From the NCBI GenBank assembly GCA_035527155.1, contig DATLBB010000292.1, forward strand, positions 1 through 26,477: a DNA stretch of 26,477 nt, in the 5' to 3' direction. Every line of letters begins with the position of its first letter. The stretch's first letter is position 1. A model generated the notes under the pieces. It was not told the origin of the DNA and made no database searches. It saw only the letters and a list, made by a program, of their open reading frames with translations. This DNA comes from CS2-K091 sp035527155 (GTDB lineage Bacteria > Planctomycetota > Phycisphaerae > Sedimentisphaerales > Anaerobacaceae). The translations under genes and the position numbers were made by a program. Of the stretch, positions 15,297-22,697 are shown piece after piece.

Positions 15297-16154
15297 TTAG
15301 ATCATCTCCGGTAAATTTATAGCATCCCAGTAATTGAATATCGGCCCGTCAAGACATGTGTATTTGTAACCGACCATACAGTGTCCACATTTCCCCACAC
15401 CGCACTGCATGTTCCTTTCCAGGGACATAAGTATCCTGTCCTTTGGGAAATTTCTTTGCAGAAGTTCATTGAGTACAAACTTGAACATCACCCCCGGGCC
15501 GCAGATGGCAGCGTATGTTTCATCAGCGTTGATCTCCACATGTTCGAATAATTTGGTAACGACGCCAATGTGGGCTTTCCATATCCCCGATTCATCTTTG
15601 TCTACGGTCAGAAGACATTTCACATCCGGCTGGTCGATAAGGCCTAAGAGTTCATACTTGAAAAGCATATCATCCGGATTCTTTGCTCCATACATCAGGA
15701 TGATATCCTTAAACTTTGACCGATTATCCAAAGCGTACCTTAGAAGAGACCTTAAAGGTGCCATGCCTAAACCGCCGGCGATGAGAAGAAGATTGTTACC
15801 TTCCAGTCTCTCAAGAGGAAAACCATTTCCATAAGGCCCCCTGATACCCACCGGTGCATTAAGAGGTAGCTTAAATAGAGCGTTGGTAACCTGGCCGATG
15901 CGCCTCACGCATAGCTCAATAATGCCCGGGCGAGTGGGAGAAGATGATATAGAGAACGGAGCCTCGCCGGTACCAACGACACTAAGCATGACGAACTGGC
16001 CAGGTCGGTAGGCGAAATCCTCCGCCATCTCTTTGTCTTCGAATCTTATTTGGTAGAGCCGATGATCTGCTATCTGCGGCAATGTCCGGATAATCCTGGC
16101 CGGCTTGGGCAGATATACATTCTCGTGTTTTGGGAGTTTCTGATGATCAGACAC
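15297..16154 (-). CDS. hydG: Group 3b hydrogenase gamma subunit (FAD/NAD(P)-binding, [2Fe-2S])
   Basis: This 285-residue diaphorase subunit belongs to the ferredoxin-NADP reductase-like family. An FAD-binding barrel occupies about 20-115 (APFSISSSP). A nucleotide-binding half follows, with LLIAGGLGMAPLRSLL near 125-140 and the CGPGVMF motif. A C-terminal [2Fe-2S] site uses C251, C256, C259 and C267. It exchanges electrons with NADP(H), and probably NAD(H), for the hydrogenase. The GTG start at 16152-16154 is preceded by GAGGAG with suitable spacing and overlaps the beta gene by 8 nt. The gene symbol follows Pyrococcus sulfhydrogenase usage and is not the [FeFe] maturase HydG. Confidence 0.93.
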   Translation of the reverse strand: MSDHQKLPKHENVYLPKPARIIRTLPQIADHRLYQIRFEDKEMAEDFAYRPGQFVMLSVVGTGEAPFSISSSPTRPGIIELCVRRIGQVTNALFKLPLNAPVGIRGPYGNGFPLERLEGNNLLLIAGGLGMAPLRSLLRYALDNRSKFKDIILMYGAKNPDDMLFKYELLGLIDQPDVKCLLTVDKDESGIWKAHIGVVTKLFEHVEINADETYAAICGPGVMFKFVLNELLQRNFPKDRILMSLERNMQCGVGKCGHCMVGYKYTCLDGPIFNYWDAINLPEMI

Positions 16155-17175
16155 AGGTTTCGCTCCTCAACTTGCTAACAACCTCGACAATATCAACACC
16201 GGCGGGGCAGAAGGCTTTGCACCGTCCACACCCCACACAGCTTGGTCTTCCATACTGGCTTACAAAACCTCTCTGTTTATGAAAATATCTGTTCTTAACC
16301 CTCGACGAACGCTGGGCCCTAAAGTTATGGCCTCCAGCTACCAGAGCGTAGTCTTTGAAGAGACAAGAGTCCCATCTCCTCTTCCTTTGGCCGGTATTGA
16401 CATCCAAATTGAGCTCGTCAAAGACACTGTAACAATAACAAGTTGGGCAAACCATTGAACACGTACCGCAACTCAGACATTCCTTTCCCACATCCTGCCA
16501 GATCTGGCTTTCGTATTCCAAATCCATTATCTCAGGCAAGTCCTGAAGTTGGATTTCTGTTTTGAAGCTCTCCCTTCTCCGGACGGATTTCCTCTTGTAG
16601 GCCTCTCGATCATTTTTTTCAACCTCGCGAAACAGCGAATCTGCCGCCCTGACCATATCGTCCCCTAAGCTTGTCCCTACCCGGACAAGATATGAGTCGT
16701 CAATATCAGATAAGAATAGATCAAAGCCTGTGTCGACAAAATCGCTTCCGGTAGAGCGACAGAAACAGAGGTCATCAGGAACACAATCTAAGCCAATAAT
16801 AGCGGCCTTACTCCTTCGAGCAAGATAGTAGGTATCTACATATCTGCCGTTAAAGACCATGTCGAGTATCTTCAGGCCATGGATCTCACACGGATGAGCG
16901 CCGAAAACGACAATTCTTTTGTCCGTAACCTCACTGGGTATCTCATAACCCTCTTCAGAACAAAAATTGAACATAACTTCCATCGGCCTAAAAAAGTATT
17001 TCTTCAGCGGTAAAATGGTTCTAATACAATCCAGCTCAATCTCAGATGCCTCCTTTATCGGCGCGAAGACAAAGCTTCCGTCGCCTCTCTTGATGGGGGC
17101 ATGAATTTCTCCAAACGCACCCAGATTACAAATGAATTCCGCAAGATTTTCCTTCGGTAGTTTCACTATCTTCAT
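16147..17175 (-). CDS. hydB: Group 3b hydrogenase beta subunit (iron-sulfur)
   Basis: This 342-residue electron-transfer subunit has two ferredoxin-type [4Fe-4S] motifs: C233-x2-C236-x2-C239-x3-C243 (then CYCYS) and C313-x2-C316-x2-C319-x3-C323. The family's middle region HPCEIHGLKILD (about 94-105) and CFCRSTG (137-143) are also present. It resembles the beta subunit of archaeal sulfhydrogenase and AsrA-type sulfite reductase subunits. The start overlaps the stop of the receiver/kinase gene as ATGA, showing that the regulatory genes and hydrogenase genes are translationally coupled. Confidence 0.93.
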   Translation of the reverse strand: MKIVKLPKENLAEFICNLGAFGEIHAPIKRGDGSFVFAPIKEASEIELDCIRTILPLKKYFFRPMEVMFNFCSEEGYEIPSEVTDKRIVVFGAHPCEIHGLKILDMVFNGRYVDTYYLARRSKAAIIGLDCVPDDLCFCRSTGSDFVDTGFDLFLSDIDDSYLVRVGTSLGDDMVRAADSLFREVEKNDREAYKRKSVRRRESFKTEIQLQDLPEIMDLEYESQIWQDVGKECLSCGTCSMVCPTCYCYSVFDELNLDVNTGQRKRRWDSCLFKDYALVAGGHNFRAQRSSRVKNRYFHKQRGFVSQYGRPSCVGCGRCKAFCPAGVDIVEVVSKLRSETCV

Positions 17176-18320
17176 TGTTCTGCCTTTGGTAAAAGAATCC
17201 TGAAGGTAGTCCCTTCGCCCAACTGGCTGACTACCATTATGCAGCCGTTATGTGCTTCGATTATTCTTTTCACTATCGTCAGCCCCAACCCGCTACCGGC
17301 GACCCCACAGGTATCCTTGGTCTTGACCCTGAAAAAATCGTCGAATATAAAAGGCAAGTTCTCTTGAGAAATGCCTATCCCCGTATCTGAAATCTCCACC
17401 AGGACATTATTGTTTTCCGACCCTGTGAGTATACCCACCGTTCCTCCGTCCCGATTGTAGTTTATCGCGTTAGTGACCAGGTTTGTAAATGCCTGCTTCA
17501 GGCTTTCCTGATCGCCTTGAACCAAACGACCAGCATCACAGAAATCCGTCTTTAGCGTGACTTTTTTGGTCTCTGCCAAGGGTTTCAAGGTGTCTATGGT
17601 GTCCAAAAGAACATTAACGATATCCAGCGGTTTGAACTCTTCTGTGAGGTTGCCGGCTTCGATACGAGACATATCGAGCCAGTCGTTAATGAGCTGTATA
17701 AGACCGTCAATACGCTTGCCAACTATTTCTATCATCTCCTTTTGCTTGCTGGCCACCTCACCAGTGAATCCCTCCTGGATTACACCAAAACACTGCTTCA
17801 CACACGTAAGTGGTGCCCGAAGCTGGTGCGAGACAAGGGTAATGAAGTTCTTTTTCATCATCTCTTTTTCCTGCTGTAATCGTGCAGACTCAAGAGCAAG
17901 TCTCCTCCTTTCCAAGCCTCGTCTTGTGACTATCCTTAACTGATCGGGAGAAAAGGGCTTGGGAAGATAGTCATAGGCGTTCCGCTTCATTGCCTCTACG
18001 GCCGACTCGACAGTCGCATAGCCTGTGATGACAACAGAAACCACATTGGGGTCAATATCTGCCACCTTTTCCAAGAGCTCCATTCCACTTATACCGGGCA
18101 TCTTGATGTCGACCAAGATAAGATCAGGATGTGTCTCCTTTATCTTTCTCAATCCGCTACTGCCGTCCTCAGCGGTCTCTGTCCGGTATCCATCTTTGGC
18201 CAGTACCTGACAGCAAGAATCCCGCATAGACTCCTCATCATCAATGACCAGTATGGTCGCCTGCTCCGGCACCTTGTGCCGCTCCCGTGATTTTGTATGG
18301 GCGTCTTTCACCAACACCAT
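17172..18320 (-). CDS. Receiver/histidine kinase hybrid (receiver first)
   Basis: This 382-residue cytosolic protein has a receiver domain at about 22-140 (D28/D29, phosphoacceptor D71, K121). A helix leads to a HisKA domain with H165 in VSHQLRAPLT, and then an ATPase domain (N box NLVTNAINYN, ISDTGIGIS, GSGLGLTIV). There is no sensor or membrane segment, so input probably comes through phosphorylation of the receiver. The receiver is about 78% identical, counted by eye over 116 ungapped residues, to the one fused to FolD. The ATG at 18318-18320 follows AAAGGAT and sits directly against the preceding stop; its own stop overlaps hydB. It is likely part of a relay within the hydrogenase operon. 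Confidence 0.93.
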   Translation of the reverse strand: MVLVKDAHTKSRERHKVPEQATILVIDDEESMRDSCCQVLAKDGYRTETAEDGSSGLRKIKETHPDLILVDIKMPGISGMELLEKVADIDPNVVSVVITGYATVESAVEAMKRNAYDYLPKPFSPDQLRIVTRRGLERRRLALESARLQQEKEMMKKNFITLVSHQLRAPLTCVKQCFGVIQEGFTGEVASKQKEMIEIVGKRIDGLIQLINDWLDMSRIEAGNLTEEFKPLDIVNVLLDTIDTLKPLAETKKVTLKTDFCDAGRLVQGDQESLKQAFTNLVTNAINYNRDGGTVGILTGSENNNVLVEISDTGIGISQENLPFIFDDFFRVKTKDTCGVAGSGLGLTIVKRIIEAHNGCIMVVSQLGEGTTFRILLPKAEQ

Positions 18321-19109
18321 CTATCCTTTCAGCAGCTTCTCAATCCGCTCCAGAAGTTCTGACGGCTTGACCGGCTTCTCCATATAGTCGTCCGCTTCAA
18401 AGTATTCTCCGTCCGTGGCAGGTGAGACCTTGAATCCGGTCTCTTTGGTGATAGCAGAGACGGCAAGCACGGGAATCTTTTTCATTTCAGGATCATGTTT
18501 CAGCTTGTAACACAGATTGAAACCATCAGTTATCCTCTCCATCATAATATCCAAAAGAATCAGATCGGGCTTATGCTTCCCAATCTCCTCCATTGCCTCC
18601 TCCTTGTTATGGGCAGTTGCAAGCTGGTAGCCCCTGCTTTCGAGCACAAGTGTTATTGCTGTGACAAAACTTTGGTCATCATCAACAATCAAAACCTTTT
18701 GCGGTTTATCCATTTTTTTTGCCTCCTTAGACTTTCCCAGTTTTTTGAACACATCTCTAACTGCCTCCTTCAGCTCTTCGCGGTCGAACGACTTTATATA
18801 GTAGAAGAAAATATTCTGCTTCCGTACTTCCGCTTCCAATTCGGGAGTATTGTCGGCTGAGGTCATTATTATCTGGACTTTAGGATCAATCGCTTTCAGA
18901 ATTGAGACTGCCTCATAACCCATCATCTCAGGCAGATTAACATCCATAATCACGCAATCAAACTTTACATTCCCGATTCTTTCGGCAGCCTTCGTAATAC
19001 CTGTACTTATTTCCACATCATAACCTTCTTTCATAAACAGCGATGACAACTCCCATGCTGCTTCAGCATCGGAATCTACTACCAGAATTTTCCTAAGTCC
19101 AACCTTCAT
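18321..19109 (-). CDS. Double-receiver response regulator
   Basis: This 262-residue protein is made of two receiver domains and nothing else. The first covers 5-122, with phosphoacceptor D56 (IMDVNLPEM) and K106. A charged linker (124-136) leads to the second, 137-262, with D143-D145, D187 (LLDIMMERI) and a Lys in MEKPVKP. Both keep the phosphorylation residues. With no output domain it is probably a phosphorelay intermediate or acts by protein contact. The second domain is closest in this window to the single-domain regulator at 12278-12682. The ATG at 19107-19109 has a weak ribosome binding site; an internal ATG at about residue 133 could make the second domain alone. Confidence 0.9.
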   Translation of the reverse strand: MKVGLRKILVVDSDAEAAWELSSLFMKEGYDVEISTGITKAAERIGNVKFDCVIMDVNLPEMMGYEAVSILKAIDPKVQIIMTSADNTPELEAEVRKQNIFFYYIKSFDREELKEAVRDVFKKLGKSKEAKKMDKPQKVLIVDDDQSFVTAITLVLESRGYQLATAHNKEEAMEEIGKHKPDLILLDIMMERITDGFNLCYKLKHDPEMKKIPVLAVSAITKETGFKVSPATDGEYFEADDYMEKPVKPSELLERIEKLLKG

Positions 19110-19141
19110 TCACTGCTTTCTTTCTCATGTGTGGCCTTTTA

Positions 19142-19309
19142 CTATTTGTTCTTATGTGTTAATTCTTCCAACCTGTATTCTCTGAAGTCTTCCCAGGGTG
19201 GCATCACATCGTAGAAAAAACGCTTTTCTAATTCAGGCTGCACTCTTTGAACTAAATCCAGGTATTCGTCCAGGATCTTTTCCTCTAATCTTTTCAGTCC
19301 ATTCTCCAT
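19142..19309 (-). CDS. Hypothetical 55-residue acidic/charged protein
   Basis: A short frame starts at ATG 19307-19309, inside the last codons of the receiver/FolD gene (16-nt overlap), and stops at TAG 19142-19144. An AGGGCGG stretch lies about 8 nt before the ATG. The protein is rich in Glu, Lys, Leu and aromatics (ILDEYLDLVQRVQPELEKRF, later MPPWEDFREYRLEEL) and looks helical. Coding-like composition and tight packing between receiver/FolD and the double-receiver gene favour a real gene. I do not recognise it. There are no Cys or membrane segments. It might be a small partner of FolD or of the receivers. Confidence 0.6.
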   Translation of the reverse strand: MENGLKRLEEKILDEYLDLVQRVQPELEKRFFYDVMPPWEDFREYRLEELTHKNK

Positions 19310-20682
19310 TTGATGTCCGCCCTAAAATCAAATCCCAACTGGATTTTCCAAGCCTCCACCGTGTTTTTTAGAAGCATGGTAGTTGTTACCGGTCCCACAC
19401 CTCCGGGAACAGGTGTAATTAGAGAAGCTTTCTCTTTCGCTTCGTCAAAGATAACATCGCCAACGATCTTGCCGTCAACTCGATTTATTCCCACGTCAAT
19501 GACTATTGCGCCTTCTCTGATCATGTCTCCTTTGATTAAACCCGGCTTGCCGACAGCCACGATCAGTATCTCTGCTCTCTTTGTATGTGCAGCTAAATCC
19601 TGAGTAGCAATGTGACAAACAGTCGTAGTGGCCGAGTCAAATTCGGAAGATAAAAGAAGAAGAGCTAAAGGTTTTCCAACAAGCGCACTGTGACCTACAA
19701 GAGTTACCTGTTTACCTTTGATCGAAGTCCCGGTACTCTTAATTAATTCCATCACCGCTAAGGCGGTACAGGGAACAAGTCCCGGCCAGCCGTAAAATAA
19801 TAAGCCCATATTTTGCGGGTTCACACCTTCCACATCTTTTGAAGGGTCGATTGCTTCCTGCACCTTTTCAGCATCTATTTGTTGAGGTAAAGGCATCTGA
19901 AGGATAATTCCGGTTGTCCTTCCATCCTGATTTTTTTCCTGGATAAACTGAATCAACTCGCTCTCACTAATCTCCCGAGGTAGTTGTTGAACTTGATAGT
20001 TGATGCCAACTTCTTCACAACCTCTCTTCTGACTTTTCAAATAAGACGCCGACGCAGGATTCTCTCCCACCTGAACCGCCAAAAGAAGAGGAGAAGATTG
20101 ATGTTTCGCTTCCAGCTCGACTATTTCTTTCTTTAATTCTTCTTTAACCCTTTGTGCTACTGCTTTGCCATCGATTAACTTGGCTGTCCTCTTTTTCTCA
20201 TCGATTAATTCTGTTTCCATTTTTTTCCCTTTAATGAATTGTGCCAATCCTCTTTTAACAATAATTCTTAATTGGTCCGGGGTAAACGGCTTGGGTAGAA
20301 AGTCATAAGCATTACGCTTCCTTGCCTCCACAGCCGATTCTCTTGTTGGATAGCCAGTGATGACTACAGAAACGATGTTGGGATCGACATCTCTAATCTT
20401 CTCTAAAAGCTCCATACCGTTCATTCCCGGCATCTTGAGGTCAACTAAGACTAAATCAGGCTTTATCTCTCTTAGCTTCTGCAAACCACTATCCCCATCC
20501 TCAGCTGTTTCTGTACGGTATCCATCCACGGCCAATGCCTGACAACAGGAATCCCGCATAGCCTCCTCATCATCAACGACTAAGATAGTAGCCTGGCCCG
20601 GCATCTCATGCCCTTGCCCTGATGATCTGCTAAACGCATCTTTCACTTCTCGATTTCTCTCATTGATTGATCGTGTTGCCAT
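19294..20682 (-). CDS. folD: Receiver domain fused to FolD (methylene-THF dehydrogenase/cyclohydrolase-like)
   Basis: This 462-residue fusion has a receiver domain (about 31-148; D38/D39, phosphoacceptor D81, K131) and a full-length FolD (about 160-455). FolD oxidises 5,10-methylene-THF to methenyl-THF and hydrolyses that to 10-formyl-THF. FolD signatures are seen: ILQMPLP with Q262, KDVEGVNP (282-289), PVPGGVGPVT (424-433). Differences: the catalytic Lys of YxxxK is Q218 (YLKSQ), CTP is CTA (305-307), and GRS is GHS (330-332). The start at 20682 follows AAGGAG. An internal ATG at 20218-20220 (M155), preceded by AAAGGG, could produce FolD alone. It lies between hexulose-phosphate synthase and hydrogenase genes, suggesting C1 flux tied to H2/NADP(H) status. 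Confidence 0.9.
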   Translation of the reverse strand: MATRSINERNREVKDAFSRSSGQGHEMPGQATILVVDDEEAMRDSCCQALAVDGYRTETAEDGDSGLQKLREIKPDLVLVDLKMPGMNGMELLEKIRDVDPNIVSVVITGYPTRESAVEARKRNAYDFLPKPFTPDQLRIIVKRGLAQFIKGKKMETELIDEKKRTAKLIDGKAVAQRVKEELKKEIVELEAKHQSSPLLLAVQVGENPASASYLKSQKRGCEEVGINYQVQQLPREISESELIQFIQEKNQDGRTTGIILQMPLPQQIDAEKVQEAIDPSKDVEGVNPQNMGLLFYGWPGLVPCTALAVMELIKSTGTSIKGKQVTLVGHSALVGKPLALLLLSSEFDSATTTVCHIATQDLAAHTKRAEILIVAVGKPGLIKGDMIREGAIVIDVGINRVDGKIVGDVIFDEAKEKASLITPVPGGVGPVTTTMLLKNTVEAWKIQLGFDFRADIKWRMD

Positions 20683-20699
20683 TTTTTTTCTCCTTGTAT

Positions 20700-21986
20700 T
20701 TATCTCTTCTCCCATTTTAATAGTTCAGTTACTTTTCCTAATGTGCCCCCTCCTTCAATCTCCCTTCTTATACGGTTTTCCCTCTCCAACACATCCATTG
20801 CACGGTTAGTAAACTCTACTGCTTTTTTATTTTGTATAATTATTACTCCATCATCATCACCGATAACCCAATCCCCGGGGAAAATTCTTGTTCCACTAAT
20901 ATTCACCGGTACACCTATTTCTCCAAATCCTTTAGGTTCACCTGCGGCGGGTGTAATCATTTTTACGAAGGCAGGAAACTTCATTCGACGAATTTCCGTT
21001 ATGTCCCGAACCGCTCCATCTATCACAACGCCAGCCAAATTTTTCTGTTGTGCACTATGACTGGCCAATTCTCCCCATACCGCCGGACCCACCCCGCCGG
21101 CATCAACTACGATTACATCTCCTTCTTCAGCTTGATCTATTGCTTCCACTGGCTTGGCCCAGTCACCCGGATAAGTTCTCACAGTAACCGCTCGGCCAAC
21201 CATTTTTGTTCCCGATGTAATAGAAAAAATTCCTCTTAAAGCTTCTTGACGGTGTATGGCATCAGATATATTTGCTGTTGAAACCTTCTCCAAAATCTCA
21301 CTAATATTTTCATAAGTAATCCTTTTGAAGAGTTCTGTCTTTATACTGATTTTTTGGTCTATAGCCTTTTTTATTTCTTGAGTTGCCCTCTGTGCATCTT
21401 CAGACTTGGTTATTGCCCCGCCAACGATAAGTATAGTTGCTCCTGCTTCTACCGCCTGGCACGCATTTTCCGAATGTATTCCACCAGCTACGGCAACAGG
21501 AATATTTACTTCTTGAGCAACCCGGCTTACCTTCTCAAAAGATATTTTACCTCGCATTTGCTCATCAATTGAAGCGTGCAGGCCTAAATAATCAGCTCCC
21601 ATCTGTTCGATTTTTTTAGCTCTTGTGAGGTATTCAGACACTTCTAAAAGATCTACCATTATTTTGGCACCATAGTGCCCCCCGGCCTGAATACACTCTT
21701 TAATAGTTGAGTCGGAAGCTACACCTAATACAGCAACAATATCTGCTCCTGCTTTGGCAGCTGATTCCACTTCCATCCGTCCCACATCCATTGTCTTCAT
21801 ATCAGCTACAATCGTACGACGAGGGAATTTTTTTCTTAAGGCCCGTACGCAATCCAGGCCAACGCTCTTGATTAAAGGGGTGCCCGCCTCCAGCCAGTCT
21901 GCTCCCCCTTCGACGGCTTCTTCAGCAAGCTTGAGCGCACGTAACAAATCAACAAAATCTAAAGCTACTTGTAATATGGGTGTCAT
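20700..21986 (-). CDS. 3-hexulose-6-phosphate synthase / RraA-like fusion
   Basis: This is a two-domain protein of 428 residues. Residues 1-215 are an orotidine-decarboxylase-fold hexulose-6-phosphate synthase, with the D62-x-K64-x2-D67 metal/catalytic motif in ADMKTMD and GLHASIDEQ at 135-143. It condenses formaldehyde with ribulose 5-phosphate, or runs in reverse. Residues 225-428 are RraA-like (aldolase/decarboxylase superfamily), with D323-GAVRD328 and GDDDGVIII. The same fusion is known from archaea and some anaerobic bacteria, where the C-terminal domain's role is unclear. No phosphohexulose isomerase is present in the window. The ATG at 21984-21986 overlaps the yjbQ-like stop as ATGA. 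It supplies or removes formaldehyde next to a folate C1 enzyme. Confidence 0.92.
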   Translation of the reverse strand: MTPILQVALDFVDLLRALKLAEEAVEGGADWLEAGTPLIKSVGLDCVRALRKKFPRRTIVADMKTMDVGRMEVESAAKAGADIVAVLGVASDSTIKECIQAGGHYGAKIMVDLLEVSEYLTRAKKIEQMGADYLGLHASIDEQMRGKISFEKVSRVAQEVNIPVAVAGGIHSENACQAVEAGATILIVGGAITKSEDAQRATQEIKKAIDQKISIKTELFKRITYENISEILEKVSTANISDAIHRQEALRGIFSITSGTKMVGRAVTVRTYPGDWAKPVEAIDQAEEGDVIVVDAGGVGPAVWGELASHSAQQKNLAGVVIDGAVRDITEIRRMKFPAFVKMITPAAGEPKGFGEIGVPVNISGTRIFPGDWVIGDDDGVIIIQNKKAVEFTNRAMDVLERENRIRREIEGGGTLGKVTELLKWEKR

Positions 21987-22405
21987 CTTTCACCAAGTAT
22001 CTGTAAGATCACTTCCCTTTTCCGCGGGCGATTATCAAAATCGATAAAAACGATGTCCTGCCACTTGCCCAAATGTAATCTGGCGTTTTCAAATGGGATA
22101 CTTAAAGAAGGACCTATTAAGGAAGCACGGATATGGGAATGGGCGTTCCTGTCATTATGAGTTGAATTATGGCAATAGTCTGCTTCCTCGGGAGCTATGC
22201 GTTCGAAGCTCTGTCGGAGATCATCAACCAAACCGGGTTCGTATTCCATGGTGGTTAATCCACCGGTAGCTCCCGCTATAAATAAATGGACCAAACCTGA
22301 CTTCGAATTAGTATCTCCGAGATGTACCTTCACCAAATCAGTCAGGTTAATAATTTCACTGTTGCCTTGAGTGGAAAATTGAATTTTCTTGGTAACAAGT
22401 TCCAT
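21983..22405 (-). CDS. YjbQ/UPF0047 family protein
   Basis: This 140-residue protein has the family's conserved blocks: HLFIAGATGGLTTMEYEPGL (about 40-59), HNSTHNDRNAHSHIRASLIG (about 79-98), then ARLHLGKWQDIVFIDFDNRPRKR. The usual HTTAG is IAGATGG here. Members are called secondary thiamine-phosphate synthase from genetic suppression data; the physiological role is uncertain. It is the first gene after the sigma-54 promoter (predicted 5' leader about 108 nt) and is translationally coupled to the hexulose-phosphate synthase fusion. The ATG at 22403-22405 has a weak GAGAG ribosome binding site. Confidence 0.88.
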   Translation of the reverse strand: MELVTKKIQFSTQGNSEIINLTDLVKVHLGDTNSKSGLVHLFIAGATGGLTTMEYEPGLVDDLRQSFERIAPEEADYCHNSTHNDRNAHSHIRASLIGPSLSIPFENARLHLGKWQDIVFIDFDNRPRKREVILQILGER

Positions 22406-22483
22406 ACTCTCTGTCTTCTAACCGGCTTTCCTTGCGTTCTTCTGTTATTAATCCATTGTCACCACAAATGTCGCAATGACGTC

Positions 22484-22516
22484 GAATACTGCGAAGGGTA
22501 ACCTTCGCTCCGGAAG
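22484..22516 (-). promoter_or_regulatory. Structured 5' leader with alternative hairpins
   Basis: Near the predicted 5' end of the operon transcript two overlapping hairpins can form on the minus strand. ACCTTC pairs with GAAGGT around CGGAGC. Alternatively GCGAAGG pairs with CCTTCGC around a four-base loop, a perfect 7-bp stem. Mutually exclusive stems could stabilise the RNA end or modulate translation. The pairing is visible; the function is inferred. Confidence 0.35.
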
Positions 22517-22524
22517 GTAACGTT

Positions 22525-22539
22525 GCAAGCACTGTGCCA
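22525..22539 (-). promoter_or_regulatory. Sigma-54 (-24/-12) promoter of the C1/hydrogenase gene run
   Basis: The minus strand reads TGGCAC-AGTGC-TTGC, matching TGGCAC-N5-TTGC exactly. The predicted start is near 22513. It lies just after an intrinsic terminator and downstream of tandem dyads, all next to a gene for a GAFTGA-containing activator. Confidence 0.87.
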
Positions 22540-22545
22540 GATAAT

Positions 22546-22576
22546 AAAAAAACCACTTGGAATTTCTCCTAAGTGG
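22546..22576 (-). terminator. Intrinsic terminator of the kinase/NtrC operon
   Basis: In the minus strand CCACTT and AAGTGG form the base of a stem that continues, with one mismatch and a wobble, to a GAAA loop (22576-22553). Seven T residues follow (22552-22546). It ends 6 bp before the -24 element, insulating the sigma-54 operon from the regulator genes. Confidence 0.8.
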
Positions 22577-22643
22577 CTGATTAAAAAGAAGTTATCTATG
22601 CTTCTATAGGTATTGCCGGCTCTCTATTTACCTTTCAGGACAG

Positions 22644-22678
22644 GCCCCAACATAGGGCATTTCGCCCCAACGATGGGG
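22644..22678. promoter_or_regulatory. Tandem dyads GCCCCAAC-N3-GGG(C/G), likely activator sites
   Basis: GCCCCAACATAGGGC (22644-22658) and GCCCCAACGATGGGG (22664-22678) are two 15-bp partly palindromic copies repeated at exactly 20 bp. They lie about 130-165 bp upstream of the predicted start, the usual place for enhancer sites of NtrC-type activators. They are the best candidate targets of the regulator encoded at 22698-24050. The repeats are seen directly; binding is inferred. Confidence 0.6.
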
Positions 22679-22697
22679 AGGATTGCACCATTGAACT

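Noticed and set aside
22356..22556. 66-codon minus frame with a CDICG motif before the YjbQ-like gene
   Set aside because: Its GTG start lies in the terminator stem and its codons overlap the sigma-54 promoter. No ATG, GTG or TTG in this frame lies downstream of the predicted transcription start.
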